This document shows, one piece after another, positions 20,516 to 28,367 of a DNA stretch of 51,463 bases; positions within the stretch are counted from its first letter, which is position 1; each line of letters starts with the position of its first letter. Location of the stretch: contig NZ_QEKQ01000011.1 of the NCBI RefSeq assembly GCF_003096655.1, positions 1 to 51,463 of the forward strand, written 5' to 3'. The notes under the pieces are model-generated. The model was not told the origin of the DNA. It did not search any database and worked only from the letters and a program-made list of their open reading frames with translations. Source of the stretch: Tamilnaduibacter salinus (lineage in GTDB: Bacteria; Pseudomonadota; Gammaproteobacteria; Pseudomonadales; Oleiphilaceae). A program made the translations under genes and the position numbers.

Positions 20516-21010
20516 ATGATCAGAAAAACCTTCCTGGCCGCGCTGATGGCCGTGCTGGCCCTGCCGGTGGCAGCCGAGACCACGATTGGCGTGGTGGACC
20601 TGCGTCGTGCGCTGTTTTCGTCAGAGGGCGCGCAGTCGTTCAGCGAAAAGCTGCAGGGCGAGTTCGCGGATGATGAGAAGAAAGTCCGTCAGGCCCAGCA
20701 GGAGGCCAAGAAGCTTAAGCAGCGCCTCGAGAAGGATGGCGCCATGATGAATGAATCCGAGCGCGAGGAACTGACGCAGAAATTCCGCGAGAAGGTCCAG
20801 GAATTCAATTACCTCAAGCAGCGCCTGGATTCCACCGTGTCCAGTCGTAAGCAGCAGTTCCTGAAGCAGTCGCGTCCAAAGGTGGATGCCGCTATCAAGG
20901 AGCTGCAGAAGGAGCACGACCTCGATCTGGTGCTGCCCGCCGAAGCAGTCGTGTATTCCAAGCCGGATATGAATCTCACCCAACAGCTGCTGGAAAAGCT
21001 GAACCAGTAA
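20516..21010 (+). CDS. skp: Periplasmic chaperone Skp (OmpH)
   Basis: Skp trimers hold unfolded outer-membrane proteins during transit across the periplasm. The protein has a signal peptide (MIRKTFLAALMAVLALPVAAE), then a short beta segment (TIGVVDLRRALFSSEGAQ) and long charged alpha-helical arms from about residue 45 to 130, as expected. There are two in-frame ATGs. The one at 20510 is only 2 bases from AGGAG, while the one at 20516 is 8 bases from it, so the latter is preferred (164 residues). A clear terminator follows. Confidence 0.92.
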   Translation: MIRKTFLAALMAVLALPVAAETTIGVVDLRRALFSSEGAQSFSEKLQGEFADDEKKVRQAQQEAKKLKQRLEKDGAMMNESEREELTQKFREKVQEFNYLKQRLDSTVSSRKQQFLKQSRPKVDAAIKELQKEHDLDLVLPAEAVVYSKPDMNLTQQLLEKLNQ

Positions 21011-21034
21011 GGCGAACCTTGGGGCTGTGACGAC

Positions 21035-21066
21035 ACACCCTCTCCTCCGGGAGAGGGTGTTTTTTG
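21035..21066 (+). terminator. Rho-independent terminator after skp
   Basis: ACACCCTCTC (21035-21044) pairs perfectly with GAGAGGGTGT (21051-21060) and is followed by a run of Ts. It would end transcription of the pyrH-to-skp block before lpxD, leaving the lpx genes to their own promoter or to readthrough. Confidence 0.8.
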
Positions 21067-21150
21067 CTTTGGCCTCGCCAGCGCTTTTCCACGCACGCGT
21101 GGCGTTCGCTACAATGGTTGCCTATCGAATCCAGAATCGGATTATCCAGC

Positions 21151-22176
21151 ATGAGCCAGCAACACTACACCCTCCGTGACATTGCCGAGGCGCTTGGGGC
21201 AGAGCTTCGGGGCGACGACACGGTCCGGATTGGGGGCGTGGCGACGCTGCAGTCCGCCCAGCCTGGCCAGATCAGCTTTCTGGCCAATCCCCGCTACGCC
21301 GGATACCTCCAGGAGACACGCGCATCGGCGGTGATCCTGTCTTCGGATGTGGCGGAGGCGAGTCCGACCAATGTCCTGTTACTCGACAACCCCTACCTCG
21401 GGTACGCTCAGCTAAGCCACTGGTTCGACCCTCTGCCGGTTGCCGAGCCGGGGATTCATCCGTCTGCCGTGGTGGATGAAGGGGCTGAGGTTGCCGACTC
21501 CGCGTCGATCGGTCCCCAGGCGGTGATTGCGGCAGGTGCTGTGGTTGGTGATCAGGCCATTGTTGGCCCCGGTTCGGTCGTGGGCGAACGGTCCGTGGTC
21601 GGGCAGGGCACGCGTCTCCAAGCGCGGGTCACGCTCTATCATGACGTTGTGATTGGCCGGCGCTGCCTGCTTGAAAGCGGAGCGGTGATCGGCTCCAACG
21701 GGTTCGGCTTTGCCAACGAGAAAGGCGTCTGGCATCGGATCGCACAGATTGCCGGTGTTGTGATCGGTGATGATGTGGAAGTCGGGGCGAATACCACCAT
21801 TGACCGGGGGGCCCTCGAGCCGACGCGGATTGGTGACGGGGTCAAGCTCGACAACCTGGTTCAGATCGGTCACAACGTGCAGGTCGGCGATCACACCGCC
21901 ATGGCGGCCATGGTGGGAATTGCCGGCAGTACCGTCATTGGTCGCCATTGTGTCTTTGGGGGCGCGACGGGCGTGAGCGGGCACCTGACCATCGCCGATG
22001 GCGTGCAACTGACCGGTATGACGATGGTGACCCACAGTATTCGCAAGCCCGGGGTGTATTCCTCCGGGCTGGCGGCAGACGAGAACCGTAAGTGGCAGAA
22101 AAACGCCGTGCGCTTCCGCCAACTGGACAAACTGGCCAGACGGCTGCGCGATCTTGAAAAGAAACTGTTGGATTAA
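21151..22176 (+). CDS. lpxD: UDP-3-O-acylglucosamine N-acyltransferase
   Basis: LpxD adds the second 3-hydroxyacyl chain in lipid A synthesis. The 341-residue protein has the N-terminal uridine-binding domain ([22 protein letters not shown]), then a left-handed beta helix of hexapeptide repeats. The catalytic-His region is [15 protein letters not shown], and a short helical C-terminus ([15 protein letters not shown]) follows. The ATG at 21151 gives the family start [16 protein letters not shown]; the earlier ATG at 21064 lies on the terminator. It is first of lpxD-fabZ-lpxA-lpxB. Confidence 0.96.
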   Translation: MSQQHYTLRDIAEALGAELRGDDTVRIGGVATLQSAQPGQISFLANPRYAGYLQETRASAVILSSDVAEASPTNVLLLDNPYLGYAQLSHWFDPLPVAEPGIHPSAVVDEGAEVADSASIGPQAVIAAGAVVGDQAIVGPGSVVGERSVVGQGTRLQARVTLYHDVVIGRRCLLESGAVIGSNGFGFANEKGVWHRIAQIAGVVIGDDVEVGANTTIDRGALEPTRIGDGVKLDNLVQIGHNVQVGDHTAMAAMVGIAGSTVIGRHCVFGGATGVSGHLTIADGVQLTGMTMVTHSIRKPGVYSSGLAADENRKWQKNAVRFRQLDKLARRLRDLEKKLLD

Positions 22177-22262
22177 GGAACCTCCGGCACCGTCCACGCG
22201 TCTCCGGGAGCACTGGAGCAGGCAAGAAGACGGAACCGGGGGTATCCCAGAGGCCGTTGCTG

Positions 22263-22700
22263 ATGATGCATATTGAAGAGATTCTGGAGTACCTGCCCCA
22301 TCGTTATCCGTTCCTGCTGCTGGATCGTGTGACCGAAGTCACCGCTGGTGAATCGATTTACGGGTACAAGAACATTTCGTTCAACGAACCCTATTTCACC
22401 GGTCATTTTCCCCAGAAGCCGATCATGCCCGGGGTATTGATTATTGAAGCCATGGCACAGCTGTCCGGGGTTCTTGGCTTTGTGACCGTTGATCGAAAGC
22501 CGGAAGATGGTGTTATCCACTATCTGGCCGGGTCGTCCAAAGTGCGTTTCAAGCGCCCCGTGGTCCCGGGTGACAGACTGGATCTGGAGTCACGGTTCCT
22601 GTCGGACAAACACGGTATCTGGAAATTCGACTGCCGGGCCCTTGTCGACGGCAAAGTGGCCTGTGTGGCAGAGATCATGACAGCGGAGCGAGAAGTTTAA
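22263..22700 (+). CDS. fabZ: 3-hydroxyacyl-ACP dehydratase FabZ
   Basis: FabZ dehydrates 3-hydroxyacyl-ACP in fatty acid elongation and competes with the lpx genes for the same substrate. The 145-residue hot-dog-fold protein has [13 protein letters not shown] with the catalytic His, and [22 protein letters not shown] with the catalytic Glu region. AGAGG lies about 9 bases before the ATG at 22263; a TTG at 22257 and a second ATG at 22266 are alternatives. Its stop overlaps the lpxA start by one base (TAATG), implying coupled translation. Confidence 0.95.
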   Translation: MMHIEEILEYLPHRYPFLLLDRVTEVTAGESIYGYKNISFNEPYFTGHFPQKPIMPGVLIIEAMAQLSGVLGFVTVDRKPEDGVIHYLAGSSKVRFKRPVVPGDRLDLESRFLSDKHGIWKFDCRALVDGKVACVAEIMTAEREV

Positions 22701-23491
22701 TGACCTCACAGGTTTGGTCAGGCATCCATCCACAGGCGATCGTGGACCCCTCGGCAACCATCGGGGAGAACGTCACGATTGGCCCGTGGACGTGGGTCGG
22801 ACCTGATGTCGAGATTGCCGACGGCACGGAAGTCCTGTCCCACGTGGTGATCAAGGGGCCGACAACGATCGGCCGTAACAACCGGATATTCCAGTTCTCC
22901 AGTATCGGCGAGGAATGTCAGGATAAGAAGTACGATGGCGAACCCACGACACTGGTGATTGGTGATAACAACATCATCCGGGAGAACACGACCATTCATC
23001 GTGGCACGGCCCAGGATCGTGGTGAAACCCGCATCGGCAGCAACAACCTGTTGATGGCATATGTCCATGTGGCCCACGACTGCGTCGTGGGCGACGACAC
23101 CATCCTGGCCAATTGCGCGACGCTGGCCGGCCACGTCACTGTCGGCGACTGGGCGATTCTGGGCGGTGGCAGCATGGTTCACCAGTTCTGCCATATCGGC
23201 CCGCACAGCATGAGCGCGGGGGGAAGCATCATTCTCAAGGACATTCCGGCCTACATCATGGCGAGCGGACAGTCGGCCGGCGCCCATGGCCTGAACGCAG
23301 AGGGGCTTAAACGACGCGGCTTCTCGCGCGAGGTCATCCGCGACCTGCGCCGGGCGTACAAAGTGATCTATCGTCAGGGGCTGACGCTGGCACAGGCCAC
23401 GGAAACCCTGGAGACGGAGTTCACGGACACGCCGGAAATGCGCCTGCTGATCGACTCGCTCAAGCAGGCGGGCCGGGGGATTGTCCGGTAA
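22700..23491 (+). CDS. lpxA: UDP-N-acetylglucosamine O-acyltransferase
   Basis: LpxA performs the first acylation of lipid A synthesis on UDP-GlcNAc. The 263-residue protein has the left-handed beta helix from the N-terminus (SGIHPQAIVDPSATIGENV), the catalytic-His segment MAYVHVAHDCVVGDD, GGSMVHQFCHIG, and a helical C-terminal domain (REVIRDLRRAYKVIYRQGLT). It is coupled to fabZ by a one-base overlap, and lpxB starts 6 bases after its stop. Confidence 0.97.
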   Translation: MTSQVWSGIHPQAIVDPSATIGENVTIGPWTWVGPDVEIADGTEVLSHVVIKGPTTIGRNNRIFQFSSIGEECQDKKYDGEPTTLVIGDNNIIRENTTIHRGTAQDRGETRIGSNNLLMAYVHVAHDCVVGDDTILANCATLAGHVTVGDWAILGGGSMVHQFCHIGPHSMSAGGSIILKDIPAYIMASGQSAGAHGLNAEGLKRRGFSREVIRDLRRAYKVIYRQGLTLAQATETLETEFTDTPEMRLLIDSLKQAGRGIVR

Positions 23492-23497
23492 CTGCCC

Positions 23498-24724
23498 GTG
23501 TTGAGTGACCCAGCCATTGTTCCCGCCTCCACGGATGACGGTGCCACAGCGCCCGAATCCGTACCAGTCGTCAGTGATCGCCCGGTTGCCATTGGAATCG
23601 TCGCCGGGGAAGCGTCCGGGGATATTCTGGGTGCCGGCCTGATCCGGGCGCTGCGCAAACGCTACCCGAATGCCCGTTTTGCCGGTATCGGCGGTCCGGA
23701 AATGGAGGCCGCCGGATTCCACTCGCTGGTGCCCATGGAGCGTCTGTCGGTTATGGGCCTGGTGGAAGTGCTCGGTCGCCTGCGTGAACTGTTCGAGATT
23801 CGTCACCGCGTCCGGGATTATTTCCTGACCACGCCGCCAGACGTCGTGATCGGCATCGATTCGCCCGATTTCACCATTGGTCTGGAACGTCAGCTTCGAA
23901 AGGCCGGCATCCGAACGGCCCACTACGTCAGTCCGTCGGTATGGGCCTGGCGACAGAACCGCATTCACAAGATTGCCCGGGCTGTGGACCGGATGCTGAC
24001 CCTGTTTCCGTTCGAGGCGCGCTTTTATGAGGAGCACCATGTGCCGGTGTCTTTTGTGGGGCACCCCCTGGCGGATGATATTCCCATGCGCGTCGACACG
24101 GCCCACGCCCGTCGGTCTCTGGCACTCGACCCGGATCAGCCCGTGCTGGCAATTCTGCCTGGCAGCCGGGGTGGCGAGATTGAACGACTCGGTTCCCTGT
24201 TCCTGAGTGCGGCCCGGTGGCTTCAGGAGCGCCGGACAGATCTGCAGCTGGTCATACCCTGTGTCAATCGCGCGCGGGAGAAGCAGGTGGAAGCCCTGCT
24301 GGCATCACTGGATGTGCAGCTGCCCGTGCGGCTCGTCAGAGGGCGTTCCCGGGCGGTGATGGCGGCGGCCGACGTGGTCCTGCTGGCGTCCGGGACAGCG
24401 ACGCTGGAGGCCATGCTGCTGAAGAAGCCCATGGTAGTGGGCTACCGCGTTGCGCCCGTCACGTTTTTTCTGGCCTCCCGCCTGGTTCACATCGCTCACG
24501 TGGCGTTGCCAAATCTGCTGGCTCAGCGTGAATTGGTGCCCGAGTTGCTACAGAATGACGCCACACCGGAGGCGCTTGGTCAGGCAGTGCTGCACCAGCT
24601 GGAACACCCGGAGACGGTGTCCGCGCTTGAGAGCGCTTTTGATGAGTTCCATCGCCAGCTGCGCCGCAATGCCAGCGAGCGTGCGGCGGATGCCGTCAAG
24701 AGCCTGATCGGGGAGGGGGAATGA
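23498..24724 (+). CDS. lpxB: Lipid-A-disaccharide synthase
   Basis: LpxB condenses UDP-diacylglucosamine with lipid X to form the lipid A disaccharide (GT19 family). The 408-residue protein contains [76 protein letters not shown] and [11 protein letters not shown], all family hallmarks. The GTG start at 23498 adds an unusual stretch of about 30 hydrophilic residues (ending [11 protein letters not shown]) before the conserved core; a later start cannot be excluded. Its end overlaps rnhB by 4 bases (ATGA). Confidence 0.95.
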   Translation: MLSDPAIVPASTDDGATAPESVPVVSDRPVAIGIVAGEASGDILGAGLIRALRKRYPNARFAGIGGPEMEAAGFHSLVPMERLSVMGLVEVLGRLRELFEIRHRVRDYFLTTPPDVVIGIDSPDFTIGLERQLRKAGIRTAHYVSPSVWAWRQNRIHKIARAVDRMLTLFPFEARFYEEHHVPVSFVGHPLADDIPMRVDTAHARRSLALDPDQPVLAILPGSRGGEIERLGSLFLSAARWLQERRTDLQLVIPCVNRAREKQVEALLASLDVQLPVRLVRGRSRAVMAAADVVLLASGTATLEAMLLKKPMVVGYRVAPVTFFLASRLVHIAHVALPNLLAQRELVPELLQNDATPEALGQAVLHQLEHPETVSALESAFDEFHRQLRRNASERAADAVKSLIGEGE

Positions 24725-25347
24725 GTCGGGCACTGGAGGGTCAGCCATTTGTTGCCCGCTATGATGGCCGGCGGTTGGCCGGCGTGGATGAAGTGGGGCG
24801 AGGGCCGCTGGCCGGCCCGGTAGTGGCCGCGGCGGTCATTCTCGATCCGGAGAAGCCGGTTGAGGGGCTGACTGATTCCAAGAAGCTGACCGAACGCCGT
24901 CGGGAACGATTCTTCGATCAGATAAAAGAACACGCGGCGGCGTGGGCCATTGGTGAGTGCTCACCGGCGGAGATCGACGAGCACAACATCTATCAGGCCA
25001 CGTTCATTGCCATGGAGCGTGCGGTGCGGCAACTGATGCCCGAACCGGAACATGTCCTCGTCGATGGCAACCGCTGCCCCAGCTGGCGCTGGCCCAGTGA
25101 GCCGGTCATCAAAGGCGACAGCCGTGTCGATGCCATCAGTGCCGCGTCGATCCTTGCCAAAGTGACCCGCGACCGGACCATGGTCGAGATGGATGCGCGC
25201 TACCCTGGCTACGGCCTGGCCGGCCACAAGGGCTACCCCAGCCCTGCCCACCTGGAAGCCCTCAAACGCCTGGGGCCCAGCCCGATCCACAGACACTCCT
25301 TCCGACCCGTCCGGGAATCGGTGATACAGCAGTCGTTTGATTGGTAA
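24721..25347 (+). CDS. rnhB: Ribonuclease HII
   Basis: RNase HII removes ribonucleotides misincorporated in DNA and degrades RNA in RNA-DNA hybrids. The 208-residue protein shows [20 protein letters not shown] with the first catalytic Asp-Glu pair, [20 protein letters not shown], and [24 protein letters not shown] with the later catalytic Asp residues. Translation is probably coupled to lpxB through ATGA. In many relatives dnaE and accA follow; here a repeat, a MITE-like element and a tRNA follow instead, which suggests rearrangement. Confidence 0.96.
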   Translation: MSRALEGQPFVARYDGRRLAGVDEVGRGPLAGPVVAAAVILDPEKPVEGLTDSKKLTERRRERFFDQIKEHAAAWAIGECSPAEIDEHNIYQATFIAMERAVRQLMPEPEHVLVDGNRCPSWRWPSEPVIKGDSRVDAISAASILAKVTRDRTMVEMDARYPGYGLAGHKGYPSPAHLEALKRLGPSPIHRHSFRPVRESVIQQSFDW

Positions 25348-25413
25348 GTCCGCGTCGACGGCTGCCAGAAAGGCTCGACGACCGCAGGGAGTCGATGCCT
25401 CCGACTCATTGAG

Positions 25414-25500
25414 TTCGCCGCGGAATCCGTGGAAGGGCGCGGAAAATAAAGGTTTGCCACGGAAGAACACAGAAAGCACGGAAACCGCCGCGCGGGCGGA
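25414..25500. repeat. Composite repeat, copy 7 (left half only)
   Basis: TTCGCCGCGGAATCCGTGGAA, TTTGCCACGGAAGAACACAG and GCACGGAAACCGCC form the left side of the composite repeat family. The core and right side are missing, and a MITE-like element begins 19 bases later. Confidence 0.65.
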
Positions 25501-25518
25501 AAGAGTGAGTCGACATCA

Positions 25519-25718
25519 CTAGTGTCCCGTCGGGCTAATTCCTTAATCTACTGCTTGCCTCTGAGGACTCAGAGGCAAGCCCTTCGGGAGCTTCTGAAAA
25601 ACCGAATAGCGTCGTTGTGCCGTCTCGATTTGGAACCACCAAACCTTCACCAGCACGCCTAGCTCTTCGGTTTTTCAGAAGCTCAGTAGGTTAAGGAATT
25701 AGCCCGACGGGACACTAG
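25519..25718. mobile_element. MITE-like element, copy A (200 bp)
   Basis: Terminal arms of 35 bp start CTAGTGTCCCGTCGGGCTAA. The outer 28 bp are perfect and the rest has one mismatch. A second nested inverted pair lies inside (GAGCTTCTGAAAAACCGA and TCGGTTTTTCAGAAGCTC). The centre has the conserved core CTCGATTTGGAACCACCAAA. No coding capacity is seen. CTAG at both ends may include a target duplication. A related element lies at 41967-42236. Confidence 0.8.
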
Positions 25719-25770
25719 GCTGCGAAGCGGCAAAGAAGGGCTGACTCATAACGCCCCCGCGGAAACGAAA

Positions 25771-25795
25771 AAAGCCGGCAATCAGCCGGCTTTTC
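25771..25795 (-). terminator. Terminator of the initiator tRNA gene
   Basis: On the minus strand AAGCCGGC, the loop TGATT and GCCGGCTT are followed by a T-run, just 3' of the tRNA. It also has Ts on the plus side and so may act in both directions. Confidence 0.8.
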
Positions 25796-25803
25796 TCATT
25801 ATG

Positions 25804-25880
<77 letters not shown>

Positions 25881-25956
25881 TCAAAACTGGTTTTCGGCCC
25901 TTCCGGACCGTCGCCGGCGGCCCCTGTTGTTGGCGCCCCCTGACGATGTGGTGCGA

Positions 25957-25985
25957 ATCATACGGGCGGTTCGGGATGCTGTCAA
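25957..25985 (-). promoter_or_regulatory. Promoter of the initiator tRNA gene
   Basis: On the minus strand a perfect TTGACA (25980-25985), a 17-base spacer and TATGAT (25957-25962) form a near-consensus sigma-70 promoter about 75 bases upstream of the mature tRNA 5' end. Confidence 0.8.
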
Positions 25986-26089
25986 CGGGGTGGCCAGAAA
26001 AAAGTGCATCGGATGTAACGGGGTGGATTTCCGCCGCGGTGTCCGCTCTGCTAGGATTCATTGGACTCCTGAGGTTTCTGACACTGTCT

Positions 26090-27166
26090 ATGTCCCACAT
26101 GCCTGATTACTCAGCCGCGACACCCACCGATGACGCATCCGGCCCGCTGTCGGAGACCGCTCTGACGCTTGAAGAGCTGGTTTACCAGGCACGTCGCAAT
26201 GAGGCGATTGCCAGGAAGCTTTTTGATATCGAAATCGACATGTTGCGTGCCACCAGCCTCTCCGGGTTTGTGGATCGGCTGACTGAGCGGGTCCGTGATC
26301 GATTTGACCTGACCGAGGTCTGGCTCGTGCTGACCGACATTGAGGACAACCAGCGTATCGAGGCCATGCTGGCTGAGCAGGGGGCTTTGTCCGAGCGTCT
26401 GCTGTTCAGCACGGTCGACTTTCTGCGCCTGACCGACAATCCTGATCAGCCACGCCTGGTCAATAACATGGATGAGATGCAACCGCTGGTGCCGGTTCAC
26501 CTGCGGCGACGGGTGGGCTCCCTGGCCCTGCTGCCACTGGAGTTGGACGGACGGCTCTCCGGTGCGCTGGTTCTTGGCTCGGGGCAAGCCGATCGGTACT
26601 GCCCGGGGATGGAGGCGTTTTTCCTGGCACAACTGGGCATCAAGACGTCGGCCGGTCTCACCAGTATATGGGCCCGTGAACAGCTGCGTCACCTGGCCAC
26701 GCGGGATCCCCTGACCGGATTGCCAAACCGGCGGGAGCTGGAGACGACGCTGGATCAGGAGCTGGGTCGTGTGAACCGTTACGGGCAGCCGATGGCCCTG
26801 CTGTTTATCGATCTGGACGACTTCAAGGCCGTGAATGATCGGTGGGGGCATGATGCCGGCGATGCCTGTCTTCGCCACGTGGCCATCTGCCTGCGGGAGC
26901 TGCTCCGTCGCGACGACCGCCTGTTCCGCTTTGCCGGCGATGAGTTCATCGTGTTGCTCCCAGGTCAGCGTCATGACGATGGGGATCGGATTGCCAGGCG
27001 GATGCAGGATGCGCTTGCCCGTCAGCCTTTGAGGTTGCCGGAAGACGACGTCGTCGTTCGGTTCAGTTTTGGTGTCTCAACCATCGAACCCGGTACCGCG
27101 TTGACCCCCGATGAGCTGATCCGGAAAGCTGATCGGCGCCTCTACCAGATGAAGACCTCCTCCTGA
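26090..27166 (+). CDS. Diguanylate cyclase with DUF484/GAF-like sensor domain
   Basis: This 358-residue cytoplasmic protein should make cyclic di-GMP. The N-terminal part (about 20-190) looks like a DUF484/GAF-like domain (NEAIARKLFDIEIDMLRATS, RVGSLALLPLELDGRLSGAL). The C-terminal GGDEF domain starts at DPLTGLPNRRELE; its active-site motif is AGDEF near residue 282, preceded by the inhibitory RxxD site (RRDD) at the normal five-residue spacing. The frame is open back into the tRNA gene, so the start at 26090 (MSHMPDYSAATP) or 26099 is preferred. A weak terminator follows. Confidence 0.85.
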   Translation: MSHMPDYSAATPTDDASGPLSETALTLEELVYQARRNEAIARKLFDIEIDMLRATSLSGFVDRLTERVRDRFDLTEVWLVLTDIEDNQRIEAMLAEQGALSERLLFSTVDFLRLTDNPDQPRLVNNMDEMQPLVPVHLRRRVGSLALLPLELDGRLSGALVLGSGQADRYCPGMEAFFLAQLGIKTSAGLTSIWAREQLRHLATRDPLTGLPNRRELETTLDQELGRVNRYGQPMALLFIDLDDFKAVNDRWGHDAGDACLRHVAICLRELLRRDDRLFRFAGDEFIVLLPGQRHDDGDRIARRMQDALARQPLRLPEDDVVVRFSFGVSTIEPGTALTPDELIRKADRRLYQMKTSS

Positions 27167-27279
27167 CCGATCGCTCTGTCGATATTCCGTCGTCGTTCAC
27201 GCCTGGCCACTCTGTTTTCACCGCTTCCCGCTTTTTCCACCCCGACTGTCACGCCTGTTTCAAACAGACATGCTTAGGT

Positions 27280-27302
27280 CGCTGTCTTGTCAGCGTTTTT
27301 TT
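27280..27302 (+). terminator. Weak terminator downstream of the diguanylate cyclase
   Basis: CGCTG and CAGCG pair around a six-base loop and are followed by seven Ts. The stem is short (5 bp). An adjacent CTGTTTCAAACAG palindrome lies just upstream. Confidence 0.45.
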
Positions 27303-27325
27303 CTGGCCCTCGATACGCCAATAAA

Positions 27326-27421
27326 TTGACAAAAAAGTAAAAGAAAAATGACGTAAAACAAACCTCCTTTCCAAGTTCTGGGTAAAATTTCGTCAAATCG
27401 TCAAAGCATTGGTGGGTAAAC
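27326..27421 (+). promoter_or_regulatory. AT-rich upstream region with TTGACA
   Basis: A consensus TTGACA at 27326-27331 lies in an A-rich stretch unlike the surrounding GC-rich DNA. No good -10 box is seen at 16-18 bases; GTAAAA-like sequence lies slightly further away. It is probably the promoter region of the lipoprotein gene. Confidence 0.35.
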
Positions 27422-28102
27422 ATGTCTATTCGCGTCATTAACAAGTCACTGGCAGGGGTTGCCGCGATTTCCTTCGCTCTTCTCCTTGCCGGTTGTGGCG
27501 GGGGTGAGGCAACGGCCGATGAGGCGGTCACGGCATCAGCAGACAAGAGTGAGGTGTCGGACGGCAACGGGCCGGACCGCGGCAATGGGAATGATCTGTC
27601 CAGTAACGACGGTCAACGGGATGGTGCAAACAGCACAACGGACGACACTGCCAGCAACGGGGACGACAATGCCAGCGCTGGCGACGACTCGACGACCGGC
27701 AGCGGCGCCGGTGGCACGACGGACGACACCGCGTCGAACGATGACACGACAGGCGACACCGCGTCGAACGATGACACGACGGGTGACAGCGGTCGCGAAC
27801 CGTCTGATGACACGGCCGACAATAATGATCAGGACGTCGACCGGACGGCAACGCTGAGCTGGACGGCGCCGGGCACCCGGGTCAACGGGGAAAAAATCCA
27901 ACTGGCCGAGCTGCAGGAATACGAGATTGTCTACGGTCAGGATCCGGACGCGCTGGAACAGTCTGTGACGGTAGTGGCCGATGGCTCAATGAGCCACACC
28001 ATTGAGGATCTCACGGACGGCGACTGGTACTTCGCCGTCCGCGTGATCGACCAGAACGGTCTGAGCAGTGATCTGTCCTCGGTGGTGAGCAAAACGATCT
28101 AA
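27422..28102 (+). CDS. Lipoprotein with Asp/Thr-rich linker and Fn3-like domain
   Basis: This is a 226-residue predicted lipoprotein. The signal peptide ends in a lipobox (LLLAGC, Cys near residue 24). A long low-complexity spacer follows (about 30-140), dominated by Asp, Thr, Ser, Asn and Gly. The C-terminal 85 residues resemble a fibronectin type III domain (TATLSWTAPGTRVNG, EYEIVYGQDPDALEQ, WYFAVRVIDQNGLSSDLS). The design suggests a surface- or periplasm-displayed domain on a flexible acidic stalk. A 30-bp tandem duplication lies in the stalk. The function is unknown; Fn3 domains often bind proteins or glycans. Confidence 0.75.
   Translation: MSIRVINKSLAGVAAISFALLLAGCGGGEATADEAVTASADKSEVSDGNGPDRGNGNDLSSNDGQRDGANSTTDDTASNGDDNASAGDDSTTGSGAGGTTDDTASNDDTTGDTASNDDTTGDSGREPSDDTADNNDQDVDRTATLSWTAPGTRVNGEKIQLAELQEYEIVYGQDPDALEQSVTVVADGSMSHTIEDLTDGDWYFAVRVIDQNGLSSDLSSVVSKTI
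27718..27785 (+). repeat. Tandem repeat in the lipoprotein stalk
   Basis: Two near-identical 30-bp units containing GCGACACCGCGTCGAACGAT encode repeated DTASNDDTTG segments, with a third partial unit upstream. Confidence 0.7.
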
Positions 28103-28112
28103 AGAGAGTGTG

Positions 28113-28352
28113 TGCCACGGAAAACACGGAGAGACACGGAAAAATGAGCGAGAGTGAATCCGCTGCCGTGTTCTTCCGTGTTTTCCGTGGCGAATTTACT
28201 GGTCCTGGAAGCCGTTTCTTTAGCCACGGAAGTACACGGAAAAACTGAAAAAAAGCAATCAAAGAACGGCCTCTCTCTTTTCAGCCCGCTCATTCTGTTC
28301 ATTTTCTTTCTTCTTCCGCGCCCGAAGGGCGCTTTCCGTGCTTTCCGTGGCA
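28113..28352. repeat. Composite repeat, copy 8 (two units in tandem)
   Basis: Unit one (28113-28195) pairs TGCCACGGAAAACACGG with CCGTGTTTTCCGTGGCGAA. Unit two (28221-28352) pairs TAGCCACGGAAGTACACGG with CCGTGCTTTCCGTGGCA and holds a GCGCCCGAAGGGCGC palindrome. Neither has the GTAGGTTGGGCT core. They fill the gap between the lipoprotein stop and the convergent histidine kinase stop. Confidence 0.75.
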
Positions 28353-28367
28353 AAAAAGCGTTCTTTC

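Noticed and set aside
22718-24106. A 462-codon open frame on the minus strand
   Set aside because: It lies entirely antisense to lpxA and lpxB, its product has no recognisable motif, and it is rich in His/Arg/Gly as expected from GC-rich antisense frames.
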